A stretch of 64,000 nucleotides of DNA from Acidovorax sp. T1. Its GTDB lineage: Bacteria > Pseudomonadota > Gammaproteobacteria > Burkholderiales > Burkholderiaceae_C. Positions 37,610-46,342 of this stretch are shown here, in pieces. Position 1 is the first letter of the stretch. Every line of letters starts with the position of its first letter. The DNA is taken from contig NZ_CP021648.1 in assembly GCF_002176815.1 (NCBI RefSeq), forward strand, positions 310,001 through 374,000. The letters are read 5' to 3'. The position numbers and the translations under genes are program-made. Under the pieces are notes generated by a model that saw only the letters and a program-made list of their open reading frames with translations, was not told where the DNA came from and did not search any database.

Positions 37610-40600
37610 GGGGTCTCCTCGTTTTCAGTGCAATAAGTGACGGTACGAAAAGCTAGCACTGGCGCGGAGGTGGTGTTGGTAGATCGTTGATTTCATTGAC
37701 TTTCCTGTTCACTTTCAAATCTGCGATTCGTGGCGTCAAACCGTGGTCGGTTTCATCCATTGGTGCCAGTTATCGATGCATTTGGCCGCGAAGGCAGGAT
37801 TTGGTCAGCATAGCGGTCAACCGGGAAGCGAAACACACCCCGCAAGTTGATGCTCTCCAGCCTGGTGGGCGCAATCTTCCCGATCAGTTCCGGTGGAATG
37901 ACCTGGCGGCGGTTCGACCAGCGATCCAGGACCGCCTGCATCTGTGAGGTATTCCACGCCATCACGATGTTGGCCATCAGGCTCAACGCATCGGCCACAG
38001 CCTGCATTTCATCGACACGTTTGGCCTGCGCCGGGCTGATCCGGCCGGTATAAATGGCGCGCTTGAGGGCGTTAACAGCCTCGCCCCGATTGAGCACCCG
38101 GCGCAACTCGTTCCTGAAAGCGTCCTTGACAAAGTAGTCAGCCAAAAACGCCGTACGCAGCAACCGCCCCAATTGCACGCCAGCCTCATAGATTGGATCG
38201 CCCTGGGCGGCAGAACCGAACCGCGCAAGAGCTGCCACCGCACTGGCATGTCCGCTCATGACCGAGGCTGCCAGGTGCACCAGACTATCCCAATGCTTTT
38301 CGATCAAAGCGACGTCGACATTGGCTTCGCACACCGCAGCGATTTCTGCGGGCACTTTGGTGCCGCGTGGCACAAAGAGGTGGCGCTGTTTGAGTTCCTT
38401 CAACCGCGGGCAAAGATCAAAACCAAGCAAACGGGCATGTGACATGGCAAAGTCGGTGTAGCCATGGGTATCCACAGCAAGCTGGCTGGTCTCCAGCTTT
38501 TCTTGGCGGATGACACCTTCAATGGCCACGCTCGCCTGGCGCTCATTGAGCACAAAGGGCTGCGCATGGAAGATGCCCCACCGGTCTTTTACATGGGAGT
38601 AGATTCCAATGGAAGGTGTGTTGCGCCGAGGATCAAGCCGGGCTTGCCACACCCGTTTGGTGGTCTCCATGCTCATCATGTCAGAAGATGCCAAATCGGA
38701 CCGCCCCCAGGTGGCGGCAATCGGGTGTCGCTGCATGAATTCCAGCACAGCCTGGCAGGCCTGGCTCAGACGCCGTTCGTCCCGCGCCCAGCGCATGGCC
38801 TGGCGAATGCTGGTGGCAGACAATTGCGGAATCATGCGCGCGCATTCGACCGCAGTCAGACTGGTGCCGTGGGCCATGATGCCGGCATAGACCATCAGCA
38901 GCTCGTCGGTAGAGCGCGGCTCACGTCCGAGCATGATCCAGCTAAAGCGCACCTGGGCGTCAACGGCCAGAATCACTTCCGGCAATTGAACCTCACCGAT
39001 GCGGTGATCCAAAGCCGCGCGCAGCTTGGTCACTTCTGGGTCTTCGTCCTCTGCGGGCAATGGCGACAAATGGAGTTCATCATCCACGCGCAGTACGCCA
39101 CTGCGGGCTGCAGCGGCCACCGCATCGACACCGGCAGTTACTCTGGCCAGCAAAGGCTTCAAGAAAGTGGCAGCCTTGCTGGGTAACGATAGACGGGCAT
39201 AGTGTTTCTTGGACTCTGCCTGCCAACGCTCGTCCGTGAAGAACAAGCGCGCACGACCCCGAAAGCTCAGGCTGTGCTCAATCCAGACCGAGCCATTGCG
39301 CACCGCGCGGCGCAGGGCAAACAGGGTGGCCACCTCCAACGCCTGAAACGCCCGTTCCCGGTCTGGGCTGGAGATCGAAACCTGCCAGATCATTCCCAGA
39401 CTTGGTGCCACCACTTCAACTGGCAGCTTTCTGGATCCTTTGAGATATAAAGCTTGCAGCTTGGCAAGGTACTCGATGGCAGGATGCTCGCCGGTGGCCT
39501 GCCAGGGCAGCTTTGCAATGGCGACGAGCAACGACCGCACGGGGCGAATTCCATCAATCAATCCCTCGCGGACCAGGGAGGCCCTGCTCGGTGGTTTGCG
39601 TTTCTGGGTTTCGGTGATCAAGGCTTCAAGACGGGCACGCAACTCAGCATCTGGCACCGCACCTTGCGCGCTCAAGGCAACAAGTTCGCCGAGCAGCGTT
39701 TTGTACATTGCGGCCCAATTGACGGTAGCGGGGACATCGGCGGCAGCCTGACGCCACAGATCGGCGATCCGGCGCTGCACCATAAGGATCAACTGGTCTG
39801 TGGTGGTGAACAGGCAATACCGAAGAAAGCATGCGACCTCCACGGTGCGCGCTGGCTCTTTGATCTTGGCTCCGGCTGAGGGCGGCCTGGAGACAAGTCG
39901 GCGCGCGTAGCGGCGCAAGATGAGATCGGGGATGTCTGCCAGGTGCTTATGAACGTCCAGCGTGTAAAGCAGGTCGATGCGCTCCAGTACCTCGCTGATT
40001 TGGCGGGTTGAGTGTTTCGCCGGTGCAGCCCATAGCCAACTCTGCTGGGTTTGTCCATCTGGGCGCAGCTCTGAAACTGAGGCTCGCCAGCGATCAAGTG
40101 TTGCTGGATCAACGCTGGCGGCGATGGCGGTGCCTGTTTCAACTTCAAGCTGGGCAAGTGCCGCCGCAATCAGTGTCCGAATTGCCCGCTCGTGCACGAT
40201 CACCAGCTTGTTCTTGTACAGCCATTGACGCGCCCGCACGAGTAGCTGATCGCGGTCGGCGCAGCGCGCCACTTCGTCGCGCAGTTCACGTACCAGTGAG
40301 CGGCGCTGGTGCTCGCTCATCCACTGGAATCCAAGGACCGTGCAGGCTACTTGTTGGTGATCGAATAGCGTGCGCCCGCGTTCATACATGGCTCTCAGCG
40401 AGGCGACTTCTGGTGCTGCAATGCCAAGCTCGTTGCCAAGGTGGCGCCACAAGGCTACTGGAATTACCCGAAAGGCACCGAGCAAACGCCCACTCATGCG
40501 CAGGAAACCAATATGGAGCGCCAGACCAAGCTTGTGGGAATCACCTCGGCGTGCATTGATTGCGTCGCGCTCGGCACCATCGAAGGTGAAAAATGCCTTC

Positions 40601-40813
40601 ATCTCGAAGTCGCTGATATCGCGGGGGAGCCCACGCATCCCCAAAAACGTTGTGTGCCAACCCTGCATCGTGAACCTCAAAAGTGGGAGGCCACCATACC
40701 CGTTTACAAAGCGAACAGGAAAGTCAATGAAATCAACGGTCTACCCAGACCACCCCCGCGCCAGTGCTAGCTTTGCGTACCGTCACTTATTGCACTGAAA
40801 ACGAGGAGACCCC
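37610..40813 (-). mobile_element. IS1071 copy 2, complete (3204 bp)
   Basis: Tips GGGGTCTCCTCG at 37610 and its complement ending at 40813 give exactly 3204 bp, the known length. Terminal repeats of about 110 bp lie at 37610-37719 and 40704-40813. The flanks TAATG and GGGTC do not match, so there is no target duplication. Same orientation as copy 1. It is the right boundary of the composite element. Confidence 0.96.
37753..40680 (-). CDS. tnpA: IS1071 transposase (Tn3 family)
   Basis: A 975-residue Tn3-family DDE transposase, the only gene of IS1071; the usual length of about 970 fits an ATG at 40668 equally well. No resolvase is present, as is normal for IS1071. Residues around the segment 39568-39696 differ from copy 1 (for example VALSAQGAVPDAEL against EALSAKGAVPDSEL). 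Confidence 0.95.
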   Translation of the reverse strand: MRFTMQGWHTTFLGMRGLPRDISDFEMKAFFTFDGAERDAINARRGDSHKLGLALHIGFLRMSGRLLGAFRVIPVALWRHLGNELGIAAPEVASLRAMYERGRTLFDHQQVACTVLGFQWMSEHQRRSLVRELRDEVARCADRDQLLVRARQWLYKNKLVIVHERAIRTLIAAALAQLEVETGTAIAASVDPATLDRWRASVSELRPDGQTQQSWLWAAPAKHSTRQISEVLERIDLLYTLDVHKHLADIPDLILRRYARRLVSRPPSAGAKIKEPARTVEVACFLRYCLFTTTDQLILMVQRRIADLWRQAAADVPATVNWAAMYKTLLGELVALSAQGAVPDAELRARLEALITETQKRKPPSRASLVREGLIDGIRPVRSLLVAIAKLPWQATGEHPAIEYLAKLQALYLKGSRKLPVEVVAPSLGMIWQVSISSPDRERAFQALEVATLFALRRAVRNGSVWIEHSLSFRGRARLFFTDERWQAESKKHYARLSLPSKAATFLKPLLARVTAGVDAVAAAARSGVLRVDDELHLSPLPAEDEDPEVTKLRAALDHRIGEVQLPEVILAVDAQVRFSWIMLGREPRSTDELLMVYAGIMAHGTSLTAVECARMIPQLSATSIRQAMRWARDERRLSQACQAVLEFMQRHPIAATWGRSDLASSDMMSMETTKRVWQARLDPRRNTPSIGIYSHVKDRWGIFHAQPFVLNERQASVAIEGVIRQEKLETSQLAVDTHGYTDFAMSHARLLGFDLCPRLKELKQRHLFVPRGTKVPAEIAAVCEANVDVALIEKHWDSLVHLAASVMSGHASAVAALARFGSAAQGDPIYEAGVQLGRLLRTAFLADYFVKDAFRNELRRVLNRGEAVNALKRAIYTGRISPAQAKRVDEMQAVADALSLMANIVMAWNTSQMQAVLDRWSNRRQVIPPELIGKIAPTRLESINLRGVFRFPVDRYADQILPSRPNASITGTNG

Positions 40814-41295
40814 GGGTCCTGCCTGAGCTGGGTGACCAGGTCCTGGGTGCTGCGCAGCGGCGAGTCGGCGCGCACCACCACCGTGACGAACTCGCGGAAC
40901 AGCGTGGCCAGCGGCGTGCCTTTTTGCAGGTGGTCGGGCAGCGCGTTCTGTGCCAGGCTGTTGCCGTAGCTGGTGCTGAGCGTCATCAGCGCATGCGCGT
41001 CGCCCGGGTGGCGGTGCAGGCCTTCGAGCGCGACGATGCCATGCGCACTCGATTTGTTGCTGACGATGAAGCCGGGCGCGAGCTTTTCGCGCGTCAGCAG
41101 CTCGGTGAGCTTGCGTGCCGCGACATCGAGCGCCGCGCCCGCGCCGCTGGGCACGATGAATTCGGTCGACTTGCGCGGTTTCCAGTCGGCGTCGCCTTGC
41201 GCCTGCGCCTGCGCCGGCAGCCAGGCGCTGCAAGCCAGCGCCATGAGCGCGGCAAGGGCGGGGCGCAGTGACAGGGGACGGGGCGTGGTCGGCAT
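40814..41295 (-). pseudogene. Bug/TctC-family binding protein, C-terminal half removed at IS1071 junction
   Basis: About 160 native residues remain of a family that is usually about 320. A signal peptide (ALAALMALACSAWLPAQAQA) is followed by KSTEFIVPSGAGAALDVAA and FIVSNKSSAHG. After LRQDPG the frame enters the IS1071 tip and stops within it. The ligand-binding C-lobe is missing, so it should not bind solute. Confidence 0.88.
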
Positions 41296-41434
41296 GGCGT
41301 GGTTCCTTGGAAGGCAAGATCGCAGCTTTTTGCTGCGTTGATCTGCACTTTAGGAAGCATGGCCTGCGCGGGGAACAAAGCTTTTCGCATGAGCTTGCGC
41401 GGGAAACGTGTAAGCGCCTCTGCGCCTGGCAGTC

Positions 41435-42115
41435 TCAGTCGGTGATGTACTCGGGATGGCGCTGGCGGATGTCGGAGACGCGGCTGAGCGTGCCCGACAG
41501 ATGCGCGCGCAGCGCGGCCTGGGCGGCGTCGGGCGCGCCGCTGGCCAGGGCTTCGACGATGCGGCGGTGGTCGCGCACCACGCGCTCGGCGTTGCCGGCA
41601 GAAGGCAGGTCGAGGCGGCGCAGCCGGTCGAGGTGGCCGCTGCGCCGGCGCACCAGCTCGTACAGATCGGGGGCGCCCGCGGCTTCGTACATGGTGCGGT
41701 GAAAGGCCTGGTCGGCGGCGATGAACTCCTCGGCGCCGCTGGTGGCCAGCGCCGCCTGGACATCGACCATGGACCGCAGGCGTGCGTGCAGCGCGCTGTC
41801 GCCGGCCAGCGCGAGCGTGCGCACCACTTCCAGTTCGATCGCGCAGCGCAGGAACTGCGCCTGCTCGGCCGAAGGCAGGTCGATGCGGCTCACGCGCGTG
41901 GCGTGCTGGGCAAAGATGTCGACCAGACCTTCCTGGCGCAACTGCATCAGCGCATCGCGCACTGGCGTCTGGCTCAGCTCGAAGCGTTCGGCGATTTCGG
42001 CGCGTGACAGGGGCGTGCCTGGCGCGAGCTCCAGGGAAATGATGGCTTCGCGCAGCCATCCGAAAACCTGCGGGGCGGCCTGGCGAGTGCGGTCGAGCTT
42101 GTGGATTGTCTTCAT
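41435..42115 (-). CDS. GntR-family regulator (FadR subfamily, FCD domain)
   Basis: A 226-residue regulator. The N-terminal winged HTH contains LSRAEIAERFELSQTPVRDAL, and the C-terminal helical FCD domain has conserved metal/ligand positions such as DQAFHRTMY and DHRRIVEAL. It is divergent from a Bug/glucarate-dehydratase-like operon with a near-perfect palindrome between them, suggesting control of those genes. FCD-type regulators commonly sense sugar acids or related carboxylates, which would suit the adjacent enzyme. Confidence 0.9.
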   Translation of the reverse strand: MKTIHKLDRTRQAAPQVFGWLREAIISLELAPGTPLSRAEIAERFELSQTPVRDALMQLRQEGLVDIFAQHATRVSRIDLPSAEQAQFLRCAIELEVVRTLALAGDSALHARLRSMVDVQAALATSGAEEFIAADQAFHRTMYEAAGAPDLYELVRRRSGHLDRLRRLDLPSAGNAERVVRDHRRIVEALASGAPDAAQAALRAHLSGTLSRVSDIRQRHPEYITD

Positions 42116-42162
42116 CGGGTGTCGCTGTATGGGCCTTGATTTTAAGGTCTTGCAGCATTGAC

Positions 42163-42180
42163 GCGCTAATACATTAGTGC
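42163..42180. promoter_or_regulatory. Candidate GntR operator
   Basis: An 18-bp inverted repeat, GCGCTAATACATTAGTGC, has one mismatched pair and lies in the 106-bp space between the divergent GntR and Bug genes. Confidence 0.5.
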
Positions 42181-42221
42181 TTCAATTGGCCTGCATTTCA
42201 ATAATTCCCGGAGACAAATCC

Positions 42222-43202
42222 ATGCACCGTCGCCTTGCCCTGGTTGCTGCCGCCTGCAGCAGCCTTTGCCTTTTCGCCACCGCCGCCCATGCCGCCGACT
42301 GGCCCACGGCCAAGCCCATCACCTGGGTCGTGCCTTTTGCCCCCGGCGGATCGACCGACGTGGTGGCGCGCATGGTGGGCCACGAGCTGTCCGCGGCGCT
42401 CAAGCAGTCGGTGGTGATCGACAACCGCCCGGGCGCGGGCGGTGCGATCGGCGTGCAGGCCGTGGCGCGTTCGCCGGCCGATGGCTATACGCTGATCGGC
42501 GGAACGATCAGCACCCATGCGATCAACTCCGCGCTCTACAAGAAGCTGCCATACGACCCGGTCAAGGACTTCGAGCCCGTGACGCTGATCGCCTATGTGC
42601 CCAACGTGCTGATGGTCAACAGTTCGCTGGGCATCAACACCGTGCAGGAACTGGTCGCATGGATCCGCAAGAACCCGGAGAAAGCCTCCTATGCCTCGTC
42701 GGGCGCGGGCACCTCGACCCATCTGACCGGAGCGCAGATGGCCGAACTGCTCAAGGTGCCCATGCAGCACATCGCCTACAAGGGCAGCCCGCAGGCGCTG
42801 CAGGACGTGGCCGCGGGCAATGTACCTTTTCTTTTCGACCAGCTCACCGCCGGACTGCCGCTGGTCAAGGCCGGCAAGCTCAAGTTTCTCGCCGTGACGA
42901 CCAAGACGCGTTCGCCTCTGGCCCCCGATGTGCCCACCACGGCGGAAGCGGGCTTCCCGGGCCTGGATCTGGTGTCCTGGCAGGCGGTCTACGCCCCCAA
43001 GGGCACGCCCAAGGATGTCGTGACCCGGCTCAACACCGAAGTCGTCAAGGCCCTCAAGTCGCCGGAACTCAAGGGCAAGCTCGAGACGCAGTTCGGCATG
43101 CAGGTGGTGGGCAGCACGCCGGCCGAGCTCGCTGCCGTGACAGCGGCCGACATGGCGCGCCTGGGTGAGTTGGTCCGCAAGACCGGAGCCACCACCGAGT
43201 AA
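42222..43202 (+). CDS. Bug/TctC-family solute-binding protein
   Basis: A 326-residue periplasmic binding protein. The signal peptide ends near AAHAADWP; the family core WVVPFAPGGSTDVVARMVG and VVIDNRPGAGGAIG follows. The ATG at 42222 is preceded by CGGAG; the frame is open to 42177. It is 38 bp upstream of the enolase-superfamily gene and probably supplies its substrate, likely an acid sugar or related carboxylate. Confidence 0.9.
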   Translation: MHRRLALVAAACSSLCLFATAAHAADWPTAKPITWVVPFAPGGSTDVVARMVGHELSAALKQSVVIDNRPGAGGAIGVQAVARSPADGYTLIGGTISTHAINSALYKKLPYDPVKDFEPVTLIAYVPNVLMVNSSLGINTVQELVAWIRKNPEKASYASSGAGTSTHLTGAQMAELLKVPMQHIAYKGSPQALQDVAAGNVPFLFDQLTAGLPLVKAGKLKFLAVTTKTRSPLAPDVPTTAEAGFPGLDLVSWQAVYAPKGTPKDVVTRLNTEVVKALKSPELKGKLETQFGMQVVGSTPAELAAVTAADMARLGELVRKTGATTE

Positions 43203-43240
43203 CGCTTGGACAGACACAGCAACCGAGACACCACAGAACC

Positions 43241-44515
43241 ATGGCACGCGACATCACCATCACCCACGTCCGTATAACTCCCATCGCTTTTCGCGACGGA
43301 CCGCTGCTCAACGCGGCCGGAATCCACGAACCCTGGGCACTGCGGGCCATCGTCGAGATCGAGACCAGCGACGGCCGCATAGGCATCTCCGAGACCTATG
43401 GCGACGAGCCCATGCTCAAGGTGCTGGAGCAGGCCAGACCACTGCTGATCGGCCTGTCGCCGTTTGCGCTCAACACCATGGAGGAGCGCGTGCGCGCCAC
43501 GATCACGGCCGTGCCCGGTGCAGTGGAGTTCGAGCTGGCGCCAGGCTCGCATGCGGCCAAGAACGCGCCCAAGGTGATCAGCACCTTCGAAGTCGGCATG
43601 CTCGACCTGCAAGGCCAGATCGTCGGCGCCCCCGTGGTCGACCTGCTGGGCGGCGCGGTGCGCAAGTCGGTGCCCTACAGCGCCTATCTGTTCTTCAAAT
43701 ATGCGGAGCATATCGGCCAGCCCTATGCGCCCGACGCCTGGGGCGAAGGCATCAGCCCCGAACAGATCGTCGAGCAGGCGCGGCGCATGATCGGGCTCTA
43801 TGGCTTCCAGAGCATCAAGCTCAAGGGCGGGGTGTTCGAGCCAGCACACGAAGTGGCCTGCATGCAGGCGCTGGCCAAGGCCTTTCCGGGGCTGCCGCTG
43901 CGCCTGGACCCGAACGCCAACTGGTCGCTGGCCGCGAGCATCGCCGCCGCACCCGCGCTCGATGAAATCCTCGAGTACTACGAGGACCCGACTCCCGGTC
44001 TCGAAGGCATGGCCGAACTGGCAAAGCACACCAAGCTGCCCCTGGCGACCAACATGGTGATCACCACCATGGAAGACTTCCGCAAGGGCTGCGAGATGGG
44101 CTCGGTCAAGGTGTTGCTGTCGGACCACCATTACTGGGGCGGCCTGCGCGCCACGCAGACGCTGGCGCGCATGTGCCGGCTCTGGGGCCTGGGCATGTCG
44201 ATGCACTCGAACTCGCATCTGGGCATCAGCCTGATGGCCATGACCCATGTCGCGGCCAGCGTGCCCAATCTGACCTATGCCTGCGACACCCACTATCCCT
44301 GGCAGGAGGAGGAAGTCGTCAAGGGCGGACGCATACGCTTCGAGCAGGGTTCGGTGGTCGTGCCCACGACGCCTGGCCTGGGCGTGGAGCTGGACCGCGA
44401 GGCGCTGGCCACGCTGCATGCGCAGTATCTGGAATGCGGCGTGCGCAATCGCGACGATCTGCAGCAGATGCGGCGTTACGACCCCTCGTTCACAGGTAAG
44501 ACGCCGCGCTTTTGA
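43241..44515 (+). CDS. Enolase-superfamily dehydratase, glucarate-dehydratase-like
   Basis: A 424-residue mandelate racemase/muconate lactonizing family protein. The base motif Lys-x-Lys is in SIKLKGGVFEP, acidic metal ligands follow in RLDPNANWS and YYEDPTPG, and the catalytic His is in SMHSNSHLGIS. The pattern best resembles the glucarate dehydratase subgroup, which dehydrates glucarate or idarate. The substrate is not proven. The gene lies in an operon-like arrangement behind a Bug binding protein under a divergent GntR gene. Confidence 0.82.
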   Translation: MARDITITHVRITPIAFRDGPLLNAAGIHEPWALRAIVEIETSDGRIGISETYGDEPMLKVLEQARPLLIGLSPFALNTMEERVRATITAVPGAVEFELAPGSHAAKNAPKVISTFEVGMLDLQGQIVGAPVVDLLGGAVRKSVPYSAYLFFKYAEHIGQPYAPDAWGEGISPEQIVEQARRMIGLYGFQSIKLKGGVFEPAHEVACMQALAKAFPGLPLRLDPNANWSLAASIAAAPALDEILEYYEDPTPGLEGMAELAKHTKLPLATNMVITTMEDFRKGCEMGSVKVLLSDHHYWGGLRATQTLARMCRLWGLGMSMHSNSHLGISLMAMTHVAASVPNLTYACDTHYPWQEEEVVKGGRIRFEQGSVVVPTTPGLGVELDREALATLHAQYLECGVRNRDDLQQMRRYDPSFTGKTPRF

Positions 44516-44606
44516 CCCGGCGCTCGGGCTGGGCGCTTGCGTTGGCGCAAAAAAGTGTGGGGCGTTGGCGCCAGCACCCGGGCCGCGGCGTTAAGCTCGG
44601 GAATCT

Positions 44607-45374
44607 ATGACGAACGTCACTTTTCCACCCCCGTACATCCACCCCGACCAGGCGGCCAGCCAGCTGCGCAGCCAGGGGTATGCCGTTTTGTCTCCCGCCG
44701 ACGTCGCGGCCTGGATCGGTGCGACGCCGGCGCAGCTGCAGACGCTGGCCGACGACTGGTCCGATCTGCCGCCCGACGAGCATCTCAAGGACGGCGGTCG
44801 TTACCGGCGCCGCCGCCACTCGTGCTTCATCGCCGAGGACGGGCAGCTGGAGCAGGTCGCGCACCGCGCGCACTGGCAGCCGGTGGAGTACAACGCGCTG
44901 CACGGCGGCATGCTGCGCATGTTCGCGCCCATGCATGAGCATGTCGTGGCCCAGCCCGCATGGCGCAAGCTGCTGATACAGCTCGGTCACCTGTCGGACC
45001 AGGTGTTTCGCCTGCACGCGCCGCCCGCGCCCTGGTTCATCGAATCGCACCAGTTCCGCATCGATACCCAGCACGGCATTGGCCGGCCCACGCCCGAAGG
45101 CGCGCACCGCGACGGCGTCGATCTGGTGGCGGTGTTTCTGGTCGGCCGCGAGAACGTGAAAGGCGGCGAGACCCGCGTTTTCGAAGCTTCGGGACCGCAA
45201 GGCCAGCGCTTCACGCTGACCGAACCCTGGTCGCTGATGCTGCTCGACGACGCGCGCATGATCCATGAGACCACGCCCATTCAGCCCGTGGCAGATGGCG
45301 GCTATCGTGATACGCTGGTGGTCACCTGCCGCCGCGGTGGTTTTCAGGGCGCGCAATTCGATGAACCCGCGTGA
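44607..45374 (+). CDS. 2-oxoglutarate/Fe(II) oxygenase family protein (2OG-Fe_Oxy_2 type)
   Basis: A 255-residue protein with a probable metal triad: His and Asp in EGAHRDGVDLVAVFL and the distal His in DDARMIHETTP, followed by RDTLVVTCRR with the 2OG-binding Arg. The pattern resembles the BsmA/isoleucine-dioxygenase group of amino-acid hydroxylases. No neighbour gives a substrate. It starts 91 bp after the dehydratase gene and may be a separate unit. Confidence 0.75.
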   Translation: MTNVTFPPPYIHPDQAASQLRSQGYAVLSPADVAAWIGATPAQLQTLADDWSDLPPDEHLKDGGRYRRRRHSCFIAEDGQLEQVAHRAHWQPVEYNALHGGMLRMFAPMHEHVVAQPAWRKLLIQLGHLSDQVFRLHAPPAPWFIESHQFRIDTQHGIGRPTPEGAHRDGVDLVAVFLVGRENVKGGETRVFEASGPQGQRFTLTEPWSLMLLDDARMIHETTPIQPVADGGYRDTLVVTCRRGGFQGAQFDEPA

Positions 45375-45471
45375 CTTGACAACTATCAATGCCTGCGGCC
45401 TGGTGGCATGCCACACTGCAGTCATTGGGCCCGCGCTGCGGCCTGTCGTGTTCATCTAGAGGAGAGACATT

Positions 45472-45909
45472 ATGTTCAAGCACATTCTGGTTCCGGTCGA
45501 CGGCTCGTCCACATCGCTGCTCGCGGTCTCCAAGGCCGCTGAACTGGCCAAGGTCTTCGGCAGCAGCGTGACCGCTGTCTATGTGGTCGATCCCTATCCT
45601 TTCACCGGCGTGGGCGCCGACTTCGCCTACGGCCAGGCCCAGTACCTGAGCGCGGCCACGGCCGAAGCCAACACAGCGCTCGAAGCCGTGCGCAAGATCA
45701 TGGACGAATCCGGCCTGGCGGTGAATACCGTGGTCGGCGAGGGCCATGCGGTGCATGAAGGCATCGTGCGCGTGGTGGAGAATACGGGCGCCGACCTGAT
45801 CGTCATCGGCTCGAACGGCCGCCGCGGCCTCGAAAAGCTGATGCTGGGCAGTGTGACCCAGCGCGTGCTGCGTTCGGTCCATATCCCGGTGCTGGTCGTC
45901 AAGCCTTGA
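45472..45909 (+). CDS. Universal stress protein (UspA family)
   Basis: A 145-residue single-domain Usp. MFKHILVPVDGSSTS and the ATP-binding GSNGRRGLEKLMLGSVTQRVL motif are clear. A strong GGAGAGA ribosome site is present and a good terminator follows. General stress function; the partner is unknown. Confidence 0.93.
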   Translation: MFKHILVPVDGSSTSLLAVSKAAELAKVFGSSVTAVYVVDPYPFTGVGADFAYGQAQYLSAATAEANTALEAVRKIMDESGLAVNTVVGEGHAVHEGIVRVVENTGADLIVIGSNGRRGLEKLMLGSVTQRVLRSVHIPVLVVKP

Positions 45910-45928
45910 TGGCGGCGTTGCGCCCATG

Positions 45929-45957
45929 AAAAAGCCGCTGGGAACAGCGGCTTTTTT
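45929..45957 (+). terminator. Rho-independent terminator after the universal stress gene
   Basis: A 12-bp stem (AAAAAGCCGCTG and complement) with loop GGAA is followed by a T-run TTTTTT. The A-rich left arm also allows action on the minus strand. Confidence 0.88.
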
Positions 45958-45987
45958 GTGGGCAGGGGGTTTGGGAGCAACAACGGG

Positions 45988-46301
45988 CCTAAATCCCCCG
46001 TTCGTCCTGAGCGAGGTAAGCAAGCCGAGGTCTCGCAAGGCGTCAAAAAGAAACAGCGGGCTTTATCCCCCGTTCGTCCTGAGCCTGCCTCGCCGGCCGC
46101 GTCGAAGGATGAACGACCCGCGCTCAAGTCATGAGGACGGGGCGTTCATGGTGCGACGCGCCCGGCCAGGGAAGCTCACCACGAACGGTTTGGAAGCGCT
46201 CGTCGCTGTTTGTCCCAATAGACCGCCTTCTAAGTCATTGATTTATTTGAAAAAAGCTGTTTCTTGAGAGCCTGCCTCGCCGGCCGGGTCGAAGGATGAA
46301 C
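45988..46301. repeat. Cluster of three related intergenic repeats
   Basis: Copies start near 45996, 46070 and 46267. Two share CCCCCGTTCGTCCTGAGC at the left side, and two share GAGCCTGCCTCGCCGGCC followed by GTCGAAGGATGAACG. The CGTTCGTCCT and AGGATGAACG ends are near-complementary, so each full copy can fold. They resemble the short mobile repeats scattered in Comamonadaceae intergenic DNA. No gene is seen in 45910-46342. Confidence 0.65.
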
Positions 46302-46342
46302 GGCCTGCGCTCAAGCCGTGAGGCCGGCACCCGCCAACAGAC

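Larger units (their letters stand above)
14348..40813. mobile_element. IS1071-bounded composite catabolic transposon, 26,466 bp
   Basis: Two IS1071 copies in the same orientation enclose 17.5 kb (20158-37609) carrying hpa remnants, fcbBAT1T2T3C with a TetR gene, nested IS3/IS21 elements and a molybdoenzyme operon. The outer 5-bp flanks are TGTTC on the left and GGGTC on the right, so there is no target duplication. The genes at both outer edges (TauD-like and Bug) are truncated or altered at the junctions. IS1071-flanked catabolic segments are well known in Comamonadaceae (for example Tn5271). Confidence 0.85.
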
